Source of the DNA: JBARKJ01 sp963698885
GTDB taxonomy: Bacteria; Nitrospirota; JACRHJ01
Direction of reading: 5' to 3'
Assembly: GCA_963698885.1 (NCBI GenBank)
Contig: CAVOSJ010000003.1
Coordinates: 248,001 to 312,000 of the forward strand
DNA length: 64,000 nt
Part shown: in pieces, positions 16,788 to 28,331 of the stretch
Numbering within the stretch: position 1 is the first letter of the stretch
Layout: each line of letters starts with the position of its first letter
Position numbers and translations under genes: made by a program
The notes under the pieces: generated by a model
What the model was told of the DNA's origin: nothing
Databases searched by the model: none
The model's input: only the letters and a program-made list of their open reading frames with translations

Positions 16788-18524
16788 GTGGCCGCTCGCA
16801 AAAAATTGGGAAGCTTCACGTTCGTCCTGCACTCGCACCTCCCGTATGTCCTCTCTCATGGCCGGTGGCCGCACGGCACCGACTGGCTTAACGAGGCGAT
16901 GGCAGAAACCTATATCCCGATCCTTAATGTCATCGGCCGGTTGGTCGATCAGGGCATATCGCCGAAGATTACCCTGGGTATCACGCCCGTCCTGACCGAA
17001 ATGCTCAAAAACAAAGGCTTCCACGACGAATTCGTGGGATACCTGGAGAATAAAATCGAGGCGGCGCAGGCGGATATTACAGAATTCAAGAGGATAAAAG
17101 AGCCGGGTCTCGCGAAGGTCGCGAAGATGTGGGAGGATTTCTACGGCGGCGCCCTGGATGCGTTCAATAACAAGTACAAGCGCGACGTCGTAAAAGCGTT
17201 CGCCGATTACCAGAGGCAGGGGCATATCGAGATAATAACCTGCGGCGCGACCCACGGATATTTTCCGCTTCTCTCGCGCGACGAGAGCATCCAGGCGCAG
17301 GTGAAGCAGGCTGTTGCCTCGTACCGCAGAAACTACGGGAGAAAGCCCAAGGGCATGTGGCTTCCGGAGTGCGCGTACCGGCCGGGATACAAATGGACCG
17401 CCCCCGTGCCCTCGCCGGGCCTTGAACCTTACGACCGCAAAGGGGTCGAGGAGTTCTTAAGCGAGAACGGCATCCAGTACTTCATAGTGGACTCGCACAT
17501 GCTTGAAGGCGGCAAGCCGATAGGCGTGTACCTGGACAGGTTCGAGGCGCTGGAGAAGCTCTGGGGAGAGTTCTCCAAGGGGTTCAAGCCCCGCCCGCTC
17601 GACCGGGAAAAATCGCCCTACGACGTATATTTCGTAGGGACGAAGCCGGGGAAAAAGCCCGTCGCGATCCTGACCCGCGACCCGAAGACCGGCCTCCAGG
17701 TATGGAGCGGCGAGCATGGCTATCCCGGCAACTCGCAGTATCTGGATTTTCACAAGAAACGCTTCCCGGGCGGCCTTCGGTACTGGGCCGTAACCGATAT
17801 CAAGGCGGACCTGGCGGAGAAAAAAAATTACAAGCCGGAGATGGCGCAAAAATTCATCCCGGAGCAGGCATACCATTTCAAGGAGATGGTGAAGGAGGCT
17901 CTCTCCGAGCATTTAAAGGAAAAAAAGACGCCCGGCATCCTGACCGCGCCCTACGATGCGGAGCTTTTCGGGCATTGGTGGTTCGAGGGTCCGGAGTGGC
18001 TCTACCATGTCATAAAGAATTTCGCCGAGGACGGCGAGGTGGACCTGGTTACCGGCGGCGAATATGTCTCCGCCCAGAAAAAAGGCCAGCTGGTCTCGCT
18101 CCCGGAAGGCTCATGGGGCGAGGGCGGGTTCCATTACATATGGTTAAACGAGTGGACCGAGTGGACCTGGAAGCATATCTACGAGGCCGAGACGAGGATG
18201 CTGTCGCTTGCCCGTGAATTCGCGGACAAGGAAGACGAGAACCTCCAGGACATCCTCAAGCAGGCCGCCCGCGAGTTGCTTCTGCTCCAGAGTTCGGACT
18301 GGCAGTTCCTTATCAGCACCTGGAGCGCAAGGGACTACGCGGAGATGCGGTTCACGGAACATTTTTCGACGTTCAAGAGGCTCGCCGACATGGCTGAAAA
18401 ATACGGGCGCGGCGAGAAGGTCGCCCAGGGCGAGTGGGAGTTCCTGGGAATGACGAAAGAGCGCGACGATATTTTCCCGGACGTGGACCCGAAGTGGTGG
18501 GCGGGAATAGAATACAAGGGATAA
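16788..18524 (+). CDS. GH57 glycoside hydrolase (probable 1,4-alpha-glucan branching enzyme)
   Basis: The 578-residue protein starts with a GTG at 16788 preceded by ACAGGTG. It has the GH57 seven-stranded barrel signatures FVLHSHLPYV, the predicted nucleophile glutamate in GMWLPECAYRPGY and the acid/base aspartate in APYDAELFGHWWFEGPEW. The remaining C-terminal helical domain (SWGEGGFHYIWLNEWTEWTW, LLLQSSDWQFLISTW) is typical of the DUF1957-type branching enzymes acting on glycogen-like glucans. It lies downstream of the ferredoxin with a 100-base gap and is followed after nine bases by a DUF1844 gene. Branching versus 4-alpha-glucanotransferase activity cannot be separated by eye. Confidence 0.88.
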   Translation: MAARKKLGSFTFVLHSHLPYVLSHGRWPHGTDWLNEAMAETYIPILNVIGRLVDQGISPKITLGITPVLTEMLKNKGFHDEFVGYLENKIEAAQADITEFKRIKEPGLAKVAKMWEDFYGGALDAFNNKYKRDVVKAFADYQRQGHIEIITCGATHGYFPLLSRDESIQAQVKQAVASYRRNYGRKPKGMWLPECAYRPGYKWTAPVPSPGLEPYDRKGVEEFLSENGIQYFIVDSHMLEGGKPIGVYLDRFEALEKLWGEFSKGFKPRPLDREKSPYDVYFVGTKPGKKPVAILTRDPKTGLQVWSGEHGYPGNSQYLDFHKKRFPGGLRYWAVTDIKADLAEKKNYKPEMAQKFIPEQAYHFKEMVKEALSEHLKEKKTPGILTAPYDAELFGHWWFEGPEWLYHVIKNFAEDGEVDLVTGGEYVSAQKKGQLVSLPEGSWGEGGFHYIWLNEWTEWTWKHIYEAETRMLSLAREFADKEDENLQDILKQAARELLLLQSSDWQFLISTWSARDYAEMRFTEHFSTFKRLADMAEKYGRGEKVAQGEWEFLGMTKERDDIFPDVDPKWWAGIEYKG

Positions 18525-18533
18525 GGAGGCACT

Positions 18534-18959
18534 ATGGACGAAGAGGATAAAAAATTCGAGGTAAGGGATAAGAGGATATTCAACCAGGAAGGCGAGCAGG
18601 TAAGAGAACCCTCCAAGGAAGCTCCCGCTCCCGACTTCTCACCCGCGGGTGAAGTGGCGGGTAAAGATACGGAGCAGGGCGGGCCGCATTCGCATCCGGA
18701 AGGCGAGCTTCCCCCGGTGGATTTTATCTCCTTTGTCGGTTCTCTTGGGGCCTCGGCCCTTATGTACCTGGGAGAGAAAGTAGCCCCGGACCAGCCCGAG
18801 GGATTAAAAGACATTCACGGCGCAAAGCAGATGATAGACCTGATTGCGCTCCTGGAGGAGAAGACCAAGGGGAACCTGACGGAAGACGAATCCCACATGA
18901 TGCAGTCGCTCCTTTACAACCTGCGGATGAGGTACGTCCGAGAGGCGGAAAAGAAATAG
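18534..18959 (+). CDS. DUF1844 domain protein
   Basis: The 141-residue protein has an acidic, low-complexity N-terminal half. The conserved DUF1844 domain is at about residues 60-140 (VDFISFVGSLGASALMYLGE, AKQMIDLIALLEEKTKGNLT, LYNLRMRYV). The start ATG has AAGGAGG upstream. The function of the family is not established. The gene fits between the GH57 gene and glnD with almost no spacing, so the three are probably co-transcribed. Confidence 0.85.
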   Translation: MDEEDKKFEVRDKRIFNQEGEQVREPSKEAPAPDFSPAGEVAGKDTEQGGPHSHPEGELPPVDFISFVGSLGASALMYLGEKVAPDQPEGLKDIHGAKQMIDLIALLEEKTKGNLTEDESHMMQSLLYNLRMRYVREAEKK

Positions 18960-18960
18960 C

Positions 18961-21593
18961 ATGGTCGAGCGGGGCAGCGCTGGAAATTTCCTCCTGGATA
19001 GAGACGGCAAAAAAGGATTTTGCCGAAGGGATAGCCCTCGCCAGGGATTCCCATTTCAAGGGGGCGGGCGGCCTTGCGGTCGTAAAAGAGATAACCGCGT
19101 GCACGGACAGGCTCCTGTCGATGGCCTTTGCGAAGGTATGCTCCGAAGCTGGCGTCGCGCCCGAAAGTTCCGGCTGGATGCTGGCCGCGGTGGGCGGGTA
19201 CGGGCGGGGGGAGCTGAACCCGCACTCGGACATAGACATCATGTTCCTGGGCGTGAAGTCCGGCGGCGAAGACATCCCTTCGCGCGCCCTGCACCTCTTG
19301 TGGGACCTGGGGCTGAACATCGGCTACAGCGTCAGGAGCGTGGACGACTGCGCCTCGCTCATGAAGGGGGACGTCACCATAATGACCTCCCTCATGGAGG
19401 CCCGGCCTATCCTCGGGGAGGCCCAGGTCTTTGAGAACTTCAGGGCGAAGACGGCTCTGGCGATCAACCATAAGAAGGCGGAGGAATACGTCCGGGAGAA
19501 GCTACGTCGAGCGCGCGAAGCGGCATAAAAAATACGGCGACAGCGTATACCTGCGGGAGCCGAATGTAAAAGAGGGCGCGGGTGGGCTTCGGGACGTGCA
19601 CGCCGCGCTCTGGATTGCGCGTATGAAACATGGGACCGGCAGCCTTGAGGGGCTGCGGGAGAAGGGGATAATCAAGGACAGGGAATACCGGAGGCTCCGG
19701 GGCTGCAGAGACTATCTGCTGAGGCTTCGGAACGAGCTGCATTTCAAGGCGGGCCACAGGCAGGACGTGCTGACTTTCGAAATGCAGGAAGAGGCCGCCA
19801 AGGACTTCGGATACCGCGAGAGGGAAACTTCCGTCGCGGCGGAAAATTTCATGCGGGCATATTATCTTCGGGCCAGGGGCGTACGGGAGATTTCGCTGGA
19901 GGTAATCGACAGGACGCTGGAGAAGAGAAGGCAGAGGAAATGGTTTATTTTTCCGCCCGTCAAAAAGAAACTGGATGAAAAGTTCTTCCTGATGGGAAGG
20001 CAGCTCTGTCTTACCGGGGACCCCGGGGCGGAGATAAATTCAAAGCCCGATACAGTGCTTCTCGCTTATTCGCACTGCCAGGAGCAGGGCGCGGTGATGA
20101 GCGACCTTTTAAAAGACGCCATAGCCGACGCGCCCGGCCTTGTCATAAGGAAGACGCGGGATTCGGCGCTCGCGGGCCGGACGTTCCTGGGGATTATAGG
20201 GCGCATGGACAGGCTCCACGAGACGCTTAGCGACATGCACAGCATGAAGGTACTGGGGAGGTTCCTGCCGGAGTTCGGGGCGGTTTCCGCGCTCGTCCAG
20301 CACGACCTCTATCACAAGTACACCGTTGACGAACACTCCCTGCTGGCTGTCAAAAAAATTCAGGATATTCAGACCGGCGAAGGCATGTCGTACCCGGAAT
20401 TCTCCGAGGCGTTGAGGCGCGTTCAAGACAAGCAGGCGCTGATGCTCGCGGCCCTTTTGCACGACTGCGGAAAGGCCAAAGGCAAAGGGCATTCCGAGAC
20501 CGGCGCGCAGCTGGCTTATAAGGCGGCAATCCGGATGGGGATGGAGAAGGACCGGGCGGATAAGGTGGAGTTCCTTATCAGAAACCATCTGCTGATGGAC
20601 CACATCTCTAAAAGAAGAGAGCTTTCCGACCGCAAGGTGGTGGAAAAGTTCTGCCGGATAGTGGACTCGCCGGAGCTTCTGGACATGCTCTACATCCTGA
20701 CTTACGCGGACATATCCGCGGTAGGCCCGGAGATGTTCAACGACTGGAAGATGATGCTCTTGAAGGAGCTGCACGGCAGCGCTATGGCCTTCTTAAAGGA
20801 TGAAGTCTCGTCGCTCGCATTCGAGAAAGACCGGCTGGCGAAGCTTCGGGCGAATATCGCCGCCGAGGCCGTCTCGAAGGGCGCCGGGAAGAAGGAAGAT
20901 ATCTTCAAGTTTTTGGACAACCTGCCGCCGAACTACGTTCTTTCCGTCCCTGTCGAGACGGCCTTGATTCATTTCAGTCTCTCAAGGGACATAAGGGGCG
21001 GCGACATCGTCCTGGACCACCGGCACGTTGAGCGGGGCTACACGGAGCTGACCGTTATCCTGCACGATATGATGGGGCTACTTTACCTGACGGCCGGGGG
21101 TTTGGCCGCTAAGGGTCTGAATATACTTTCCGCCCAGATATTCACGGGCAAAAACGGCATAATAATCGATACGCTTCAGGTCACGGACTACAATAAAAAA
21201 CCGGCGGAAGACGAACTGGTATGGGAAGACGTGAAACGAGGCCTTATCAGCCTGCTCCGCGGCCAGGCGAGGGTGGAAGACCTGATGCCCCGCTCCCACG
21301 CGTATCCCAAAAGGACGGCGCTGAAGGACGTGCCGGTGCGGGTGGAGGTGGACAACGAGGCCTCGGACAAGTTCACGGTCGTCGAGGTCTTCGCCCCGGA
21401 CAGGGTGGGGCTCCTTTATGATATCACCAAGGAGCTGTATAACCAGGGCTGCCAGATATCTTCCGCGAAAGTGGACACCGAGGTGGACCAGATAGTGGAC
21501 GTATTCTATGTCAGCGACATTTTCAGGCATAAGCTGGAAGATACCGACCGCATAGCCGCTTTGAAGGACGCTCTGCGGAAGGCGGTAAGCTGA
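18961..21593 (+). CDS. glnD: Bifunctional PII uridylyltransferase/uridylyl-removing enzyme (apparent frameshifts)
   Basis: GlnD modifies the nitrogen-status protein PII. The nucleotidyltransferase motif GGYGRGELNPHSDIDIMFL is intact, followed by the linked GlnD domain (KEGAGGLRDVHAALW). The HD domain holds HKYTVDEHSLLAV and LLHDCGKAKGKGH, and two ACT domains close the protein (VILHDMMGLLYLTAGGLA; VEVFAPDRVGLLYDITKEL). One base too many at about 19502 breaks the frame; its removal joins YVREK to YVERAKR. The N-terminus is also unclear. The ATG at 18961 is out of frame with the coding block from 18962 on, so a further indel near the start is likely. About 877 residues result. No glnB or glnA is in the window. 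Confidence 0.93.
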
Positions 21594-21622
21594 TAAATAC
21601 ACGGGTAACGCGAGTTGCAAGT

Positions 21623-24600
21623 TTGAAAAAAAGAGCTGTTTTCATATTGCTTGCCATCGCCGTGCTTGTAGGGGGCATGAACCTCTTTACGAGGGGGGAA
21701 TATTTTTCGGGAAAAATCAGGTCGTATGTCCTTGACCAGGCAAAGCGGGAACTGGGCCTCGATGTCGGGATGGACAGGCTTGTCTTTAATTTCTTCCCGG
21801 CTTATATAGATTTGAATAGGCCGTACGTTAAAGGGTGGGATCCGAAAAATCCGGGCAGGTCCGTGGGCGCGGAAAAAATCCGTGCGTACGTCGGCCTGAG
21901 CGCGCTTCTGGACAAACGTATATACATCCGCCGGCTGCAGGTATACGGGATATCCCTGGACGTTGCCCGCCTGCCGGACGGACACTTAGACATCGACCCC
22001 CTCCGGGACAAGATCAGCGAGCTTATAAAAAAGAAGCCGAAGCCCGGGGCGTATAAAGTGGAGGTCCGCGAAATCGTACTGTTCGGCGCGCGCGGCTCGT
22101 ACTCCGACGCGGCTAACAAAATATTCCTTTCAGTCGGGGACGCGGGCGTGGACTTCAGGATGAACGGGGAGCGCTACTGGACCGGTTTTAAATTCAATAA
22201 CATCGCCGCCAGTGTGGAAGGCCATCCGAATGTCCATGCAAGCCTGGAAGGAGACGGCGAATACGCCGGGGGCCGTATCAACCTGCAGGGCGTAAGGCTG
22301 AAGGCGGAAGGGGCCAGTCTCGAACTCGCCGGCCATGTAACGGCCGCGAGAGCGCCGGAGCTTGACATAAAATTCTCGTCCCTGGCAGACCTCTCACTGA
22401 TGGGCAGGCTTGGACTTATGAAAGCTCCGCCTTCCGGCCTGGTTAAACTCTCAGGCCGTCTGAACGGAAAATATCCATCCCTGGCCGGGAAAGGCGAATT
22501 TTCCTTGAAGAAAGGCGCGTACCAGGGGGTCAGGATAGACGACCTTTATTCCAAGCTAATCCTCGACAAGGGGAAGCTCTCGATATCGGGCCTTGAAAGC
22601 AGGCTTTTCGGCGGGAAAGCGAAGGGGGACGTCCTGGTGGATTTTTCTGGCGCGAAGACTTCGTTTACCTCGCGGTGGAACTTAAGCGGCCTGTCAAGCG
22701 GCAGCTATACCGCTTCCAACCCGAAACTCAAGTTCATCCCCTGGTACACCGTGGACGGGGACGTCAGCATATCCGGCGCCGGTTTTAAAAGCTCCGGCAT
22801 AACCGCCTCCGGCACGGTTTCAGCCGTCAAATACGAAAAGCCGCATGACGAAAAAGGTGTGAGCGCGGAACTGAGTTCCGTCAGGCAGACCAAAGTGGAT
22901 TTCCGCATAGGCGGCGGGCTCATCCAGGTTGACCGGGGTTTCGTCTACTCCAAAAATTCCACCGTATCTTTCGCGGGCGTCGTGGGCTTTGACGGGACCT
23001 CCGACATGGCGATAAAAGGCCGCTCGGAGGACATAACCGACATATCGACGATGATAGGATATTCCGACGTGCATGGCAGGCTCGACTTTGACGCCTATAT
23101 GCGGGGCAATATCCTTGAGCCGACGATAACCGGCAAGGCGAAAATAACGGACGCGGTCGCGCACGGCATATCGTTCCCCGCGGCGAACGGGGACGTGAAG
23201 CTTTCCGGCTGGCAGCTCTCCTTCAGCGATTTCATGGTGCACCACAAAAGCGGCAACTTCGTCCTTGACGGCACGATATTTTTCAAGGGAGAGGGCGGGA
23301 CCTTCGATAACCCCTATTTCAAGGCAAACCTCTCCGTCCGCAAGGTTGACGTAAGGGGCATCGTCGCAATATTCTATGAAGACATACCCATAAACATGAG
23401 CGCCGAGGGCGACCTGCACTTCTCCGGGACCGTTAAGAAGTTCAGGGGAGATGCGAGGCTTGTTACCGGCGCGGGCGATGTTTACGGCCAGCCGCTGGAC
23501 GAGGGCGAGGTGACGGCCGTGCTTTCGGAAAACGAAATCCGTTTCCCGAAAGTAGTCGCGGTGCGCGGCAATGACGTCGTTACGGGCTCCGGCGCGATCG
23601 GGTTTGACAACACCTTCCACGGCAAGGCCTCCTCGGCAAAATTCAACCTGGGGAACTTAAAGCTGCTGGCGGATACTGGAGCGCCCATAAAGGGCAGCGT
23701 CTCGTTCTCCGTCACCGGGCAGGGAACATTCGACAAGCCGCTGATCAAAGCGACCATGAGCACGTTCAAACTTAGTTTCCAGGACGTGGACCTGGGCGCC
23801 GGCAAGCTGGATGCACAGCTGTGGGACGGTAATTTAAGGCTGGACGGATCGGTGCTGGATAAGAAGGTGAGCATAGCGGGATCGCTCGGGATGTCGAAGC
23901 CATATAAATGGACGGCAAACATGGTCTTCAGCGGCGGCAGGCTGGAGCCGTTCCTCCGCCTGGCGTACAAGGGCCTGCCCGAAGATGTCACCCTCGTCTC
24001 GACAGGCGTCTTCACCGGTAACGGCGAGCTTTCAAACACTTCCGCCACTTCCGTGGATGCCGATTTCAAGAAGGTCAATGCGATTATCATGGGCAGGAAG
24101 CTCACGAACGACGGCGACATCCGCATAAGTTACCGGGACGGGAAACTCGACCTTAAATCGTTCAGGCTCCGCGGTGATGAGCTTACATTGGAAGCTTCCG
24201 GCGTCGCCTCGGGTATCGACAAGGTGGACGCCGTGGTGAAGGCGAAAGCGGAACTGGACGTGCTGAAGCCCTTTTTAAAAGGAGACATCGATTACATAAG
24301 CGGGCGGGGCCAGGCGGACCTCCGGGTGAAAGGCGGCCTGATGAACCCGGCGATCACCGGGACGGTCCGGGTCTCGGACGCGGGGCTCAAGGTAAAAGAC
24401 TTCCCGCAGAGGTTCGACAAGGTGAACGCCGAGGCGCGTATTGAAGGCGCCAGCCTCCGTATTACAAAGTTCAATGCGGGGTTCGGCGGCGGGATCCTGT
24501 CGGCTACAGGCAGCGCTAGTTTCAAGAACTGGCAGTTCGACAGTTTCGGATTTGATGTGGCGGCCGACGGGATAAGGGTGAATACCATCGAAGGTTTGAG

Positions 24601-25507
24601 CCCGACGGTGGACGCGTCCATAAGGTTCGAGGGCGTCGGGGGCAGGATGAACGCCAGCGGCGACGTGTCGGTCCGCAAGGCGAGATACGCCCAGAGGATA
24701 GACTGGAAGAGCTGGCTTGTGCAGATACAGAATAAAAGGAACCTGCCGGCCCCGCAGAAGCAGGGTGGGCTCAAGGACATTTCCCTGGACTTTCATGTTA
24801 CGGCGGCGGAAACCATAAAGATAGACAACAACCTTGCGAAGGTCCCGGTCTCCGCGGACGTGTACGTACGCGGGACCGCGAGCCAGCCGGTGCTCATCGG
24901 GCGGCTGGAGGCCAGCAGCGGCTCGATATATTTCAGGAACAACGACTTTAAACTCCAGAACGCGGTGATGGAGTTCGCGGACCCGAAGAAGTTCAACCCG
25001 CTGATAGACCTGCAGGCCGATACGAAGGTCCAGGATTACACTATAACGCTGATGCTTACGGGGACGCTCGACAGGGTAAAAGTGAACTTGACCTCCGACC
25101 CGCCGCTCGAAGAGTCTGACGTCGTAACGCTGTTGACCGTGGGCAGGACTTCCGAAGGGCTGAAAGGGCACGAGGCGGCGATAACCACCGGCGAGGCCGC
25201 GGGTTTCGTAACGGGACAGATACAGGACGCCGTGGAGAGCAGGGTGAAGACGATTACGGGCTTCGACCGGTTCCAGATAGACCCTTACATGACGAGCACG
25301 GGGGCGTCCAGCGGTCCGAGGCTCACCGTGGGGAAGAGCCTTTTCTCCGAGAAACTTTACCTGACATATTCCTCCAACGTCGGGACATCCGAAGACCAGT
25401 ACGTAAAGCTGGAATACATATTCAACAAAAACGTGTCCCTCGTGGGCGAGAGGGACGAACTCGGTCATTACGGCGGAGACCTTCAGTACCGGTTCGAATT
25501 CAAATGA
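21623..25507 (+). CDS. TamB-like translocation/lipid-transport protein
   Basis: The 1294-residue protein starts with TTG at 21623, has one N-terminal membrane segment (VFILLAIAVLVGGMNLF) and a very long beta-helical periplasmic body. The C-terminus carries the TamB/DUF490 signature (LTGTLDRVKVNLTSDPPLEE, DVVTLLTVGRTSEGL, GPRLTVGKSLFSEKLYLTYS). TamB spans the periplasm and works with an outer-membrane barrel in lipid transfer or autotransporter assembly. The next gene, starting inside its stop, encodes such a barrel. The protein is intact, notable given the many broken genes here. Confidence 0.88.
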   Translation: MKKRAVFILLAIAVLVGGMNLFTRGEYFSGKIRSYVLDQAKRELGLDVGMDRLVFNFFPAYIDLNRPYVKGWDPKNPGRSVGAEKIRAYVGLSALLDKRIYIRRLQVYGISLDVARLPDGHLDIDPLRDKISELIKKKPKPGAYKVEVREIVLFGARGSYSDAANKIFLSVGDAGVDFRMNGERYWTGFKFNNIAASVEGHPNVHASLEGDGEYAGGRINLQGVRLKAEGASLELAGHVTAARAPELDIKFSSLADLSLMGRLGLMKAPPSGLVKLSGRLNGKYPSLAGKGEFSLKKGAYQGVRIDDLYSKLILDKGKLSISGLESRLFGGKAKGDVLVDFSGAKTSFTSRWNLSGLSSGSYTASNPKLKFIPWYTVDGDVSISGAGFKSSGITASGTVSAVKYEKPHDEKGVSAELSSVRQTKVDFRIGGGLIQVDRGFVYSKNSTVSFAGVVGFDGTSDMAIKGRSEDITDISTMIGYSDVHGRLDFDAYMRGNILEPTITGKAKITDAVAHGISFPAANGDVKLSGWQLSFSDFMVHHKSGNFVLDGTIFFKGEGGTFDNPYFKANLSVRKVDVRGIVAIFYEDIPINMSAEGDLHFSGTVKKFRGDARLVTGAGDVYGQPLDEGEVTAVLSENEIRFPKVVAVRGNDVVTGSGAIGFDNTFHGKASSAKFNLGNLKLLADTGAPIKGSVSFSVTGQGTFDKPLIKATMSTFKLSFQDVDLGAGKLDAQLWDGNLRLDGSVLDKKVSIAGSLGMSKPYKWTANMVFSGGRLEPFLRLAYKGLPEDVTLVSTGVFTGNGELSNTSATSVDADFKKVNAIIMGRKLTNDGDIRISYRDGKLDLKSFRLRGDELTLEASGVASGIDKVDAVVKAKAELDVLKPFLKGDIDYISGRGQADLRVKGGLMNPAITGTVRVSDAGLKVKDFPQRFDKVNAEARIEGASLRITKFNAGFGGGILSATGSASFKNWQFDSFGFDVAADGIRVNTIEGLSPTVDASIRFEGVGGRMNASGDVSVRKARYAQRIDWKSWLVQIQNKRNLPAPQKQGGLKDISLDFHVTAAETIKIDNNLAKVPVSADVYVRGTASQPVLIGRLEASSGSIYFRNNDFKLQNAVMEFADPKKFNPLIDLQADTKVQDYTITLMLTGTLDRVKVNLTSDPPLEESDVVTLLTVGRTSEGLKGHEAAITTGEAAGFVTGQIQDAVESRVKTITGFDRFQIDPYMTSTGASSGPRLTVGKSLFSEKLYLTYSSNVGTSEDQYVKLEYIFNKNVSLVGERDELGHYGGDLQYRFEFK

Positions 25508-28331
25508 GAAAAATTCTCCGGCCCATCCTCTGCATCCTCGTCCTCATCGTCCTTTCGGGTATGGCCCATGCCGCCTTGGCCGAGGAGCCGCCCCGGCCCG
25601 GGAGGCCGCCCCGGCCCGGGAGGCCACGCCGCAAGAGGGGAAGGTCGCGGCGGTATTATTCGATTATCCCGGAAAACTGCCCACGGGCATAGACCAGCTG
25701 GTGGAGGTAAGGGCTGGAGGCCCGCTCTCTTTGCGGCTGGTGCGCGATTCGATAAAGCTCCTGTACCTGAAAGGGCTTTTCAAGAACATCATCGCCGAAG
25801 GCAGGGACACTCCCGAAGGGACGATAATCACGTTCCGTCTCATCCCGAAACTACGGATATCGAAAATCAGGTTTGAAGGGGACGACCTGCTCTCAAAGAA
25901 AAAGATTGCCCCCAGGATGACCCTGAAGGAGGACGATTTCATAGAGTCCCGCCAGGTTAAGGCTTCCACGGAGGCGGTGCTGAAGTTTTACCATGACGAA
26001 GGGTTTCCGCATGTGCAGGTCAGCCTTGAGCCGAAAGAGCTGACGCCGCTGACGGCGGAGCTTGTGGTGCATATCCAGGAAGGGCCGCCTACGATAATAA
26101 GCGAGGTGCGCATCGTCGGAGTGCCCGGCCTGCCGGAGGAAGACCTCCTTAAGAAGGCGAAGAAGGCCAGTATAAAGAAGGGGAAGAGGCTCCGGAAAGA
26201 CGACCTTGAAAATGCGGTCACCGCTATCTCCGACTATTACGTGAAGATGGATTACGTGAAGGCGGAGGTGGCGCCCAAAGTAACCGTTTCCGGCGATAAT
26301 GCGGAGGTGGATTTCAAGGTAAAAGCGGGGCCGAAGCTGGCGGTGGATTTCGAAGGGAACGATAATCTCTCGAAGAAGAAACTGAAGAAGGTCCTTACCT
26401 TCTGGGACGACAGGGACGTAAGCGAAGACAGCGTCTCGGAAAACCTCGACAAGCTCCAGGACTACTACAAAAAGGAAGGCTTCTATTTCGTCAAGGTCAC
26501 GTCGAGGATGGAGGAAGCCGCCGCCCCGCCGTCCGTGACAGTAACCTTCGTCATAAAAGAAGGGCCGCGGACAAAGCTGGAGCATATTATCCTTACCGGC
26601 AACGAGACCCTTGAATCGAAACGTATAAAGAAAGCGATGGAGCTTCGCGAGTCCGGAATAATTTTTAACTATCGGGTAACGGACGATGCTGTAAAACAGG
26701 ACGCGGAGAGGATACGGAACCTGTACGAATCGGAAGGGTTCCTGAAGGCGCAGGTGCAGCCTGAGCCGATTAAATTCACGGACAACGACACCAGGGCCGA
26801 CGTCACGTTCGCTATTACCGAAGGCCCCAGGACTTACGTTTTGTCCCGCGAGATAATAGACGGCGAAGGGGTGCCAGGGAAAAAGGTGGAGGCGGCCATA
26901 AAGCAGAAGGTGGGCGAGCCTTACAACCCCCAGCAGGTAAAAGCTGACCAGAACAATATCCTTAATCAGTTCTCGGAGGCCGGCTACATCGGCGCGACGA
27001 TGGATACTAAGCAGGAGTATGTGGACGAGGGGCGGGGAGTTAACCTGTCGTATGTGATAAAGCAGGGTGAGCCCGTAAAAATCGGGAAGATAATCCTGAG
27101 CGGGAACGAGGCGGCGAAGGACAAGGTCGTCCTCCGGGAGCTGCTTTTCAAAACGGGGGAGCCGTTCGATTACGAGAAGATACTGCGGAGCCAGCAGAAG
27201 ATATACCAGCTGGGGTTCTTCAGCCAGGTCCGGATTAAGCCGGTGGACCCGGAAAAGGTAGAGTCGTCCAAGGACCTGCTGGTGAGTGTCCGTGAGCGGG
27301 ACCCGGGCAGGGTGGAGTTTGGCGCCGGGTACGGGGACTGGGACAGGCTGAGGGGCTTCGCGCAAATCGGATATGTGGACCTGTTTGGTCTGGGCCATTC
27401 GATATCGCTCCGGGGCGATGCGAGTTTTAAACAGACCAAAGCCGTCGCCACATACAAATGGCCGTGGTTTTTGGGCGTCAACCTCAGCTACCAGACCAGC
27501 CTTGTTTATCTGAATGCGGATAAGCCGAATTACCACATCCTTGACTATATCGGTGTTACCGGCTTTTACAAGACCTTCGGAGACCATATCACCTCCTCCT
27601 TGAATTACCAGTACGAAAGGGTAAAATTCAGCAACATCGCGCTCGGGGCCGTGCTTGCACCGGAGGACTTGAACAAGTCCAGCCTCGCCAGCATCATCCC
27701 GTCCGCCGTTTTCGACTACAGGGACAACCCCTTCAACCCGACGACAGGCTCTTTACACGCCGTGATCCTCAAATACGCCAGCACATACTTCGGCTCTACC
27801 GTGAACATGCTGAAGGCCACCGCCCAGACAAGCTGGTACTTTCCCCTCTACCAGGGCATAATCGCCGGGTTCTCCGCGCGCGGCGGGATAGCAAGCTCTC
27901 TTCAGCCGATAATGGATGTACCGATCTCCGAGAGGTTTTTCATTGGCGGGGCGAGCAGCCTCAGGGGATATTCATACGAAAGCGTCGCCCCCTTGGACAC
28001 AGCTGGAAATCCCGTCGGCGGAGACACCATGGCAATATTCAATACGGAACTTCGTTTCCCGCTTCCGTACAACTTCGGCCTGGTGACGTTCCTTGACGCA
28101 GGCAACGCATGGCTTTTGAACAAGCATGTCCAGCCCCCCAGTGCCCCCGTTCCCGGCCAGACGTTTAACGTCACGAGTTCCGGCGGAAACGGTCTCCGTT
28201 ACGGCGCGGGCCTGGGGATAAGGTATCAGACGCCTGTCGGGCCGCTCCGGCTGGACTACGGGTTCAAGGTCAACAGGCGTCCGGGCGAATCGATAGGTGA
28301 ACTGCACTTCACCCTGGGAGAGGCTTTTTGA
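25504..28331 (+). CDS. BamA/TamA-family outer-membrane assembly barrel (apparent frameshift near the N-terminus)
   Basis: A signal peptide (ILCILVLIVLSGMAHAALA) is followed by a tandem proline-arginine-rich repeat and then about five POTRA domains (RISKIRFEGDDLLSKKKI, AVDFEGNDNLSKKKLKKVL, LEHIILTGNETLESKRIKK, IGKIILSGNEAAKDKV). The Omp85 barrel has the SLRGY lid motif (IGGASSLRGYSYE) and ends in phenylalanine. The frame breaks at about 25578-25582, where one missing G turns GAG GGA into GAG GAG. Restored length is about 942 residues. Its overlap with the TamB-like gene suggests a TamA role, but the POTRA number is more BamA-like. Confidence 0.87.

Noticed and set aside
24275..25468. 397-codon minus-strand frame opposite the TamB-like gene
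   Set aside because: Antisense of a long intact gene without motifs of its own.
25893..27587. 564-codon minus-strand frame inside the BamA-like gene
   Set aside because: Shadow of a GC-rich coding sequence; composition is arginine/leucine/histidine-biased and there is no recognisable domain.
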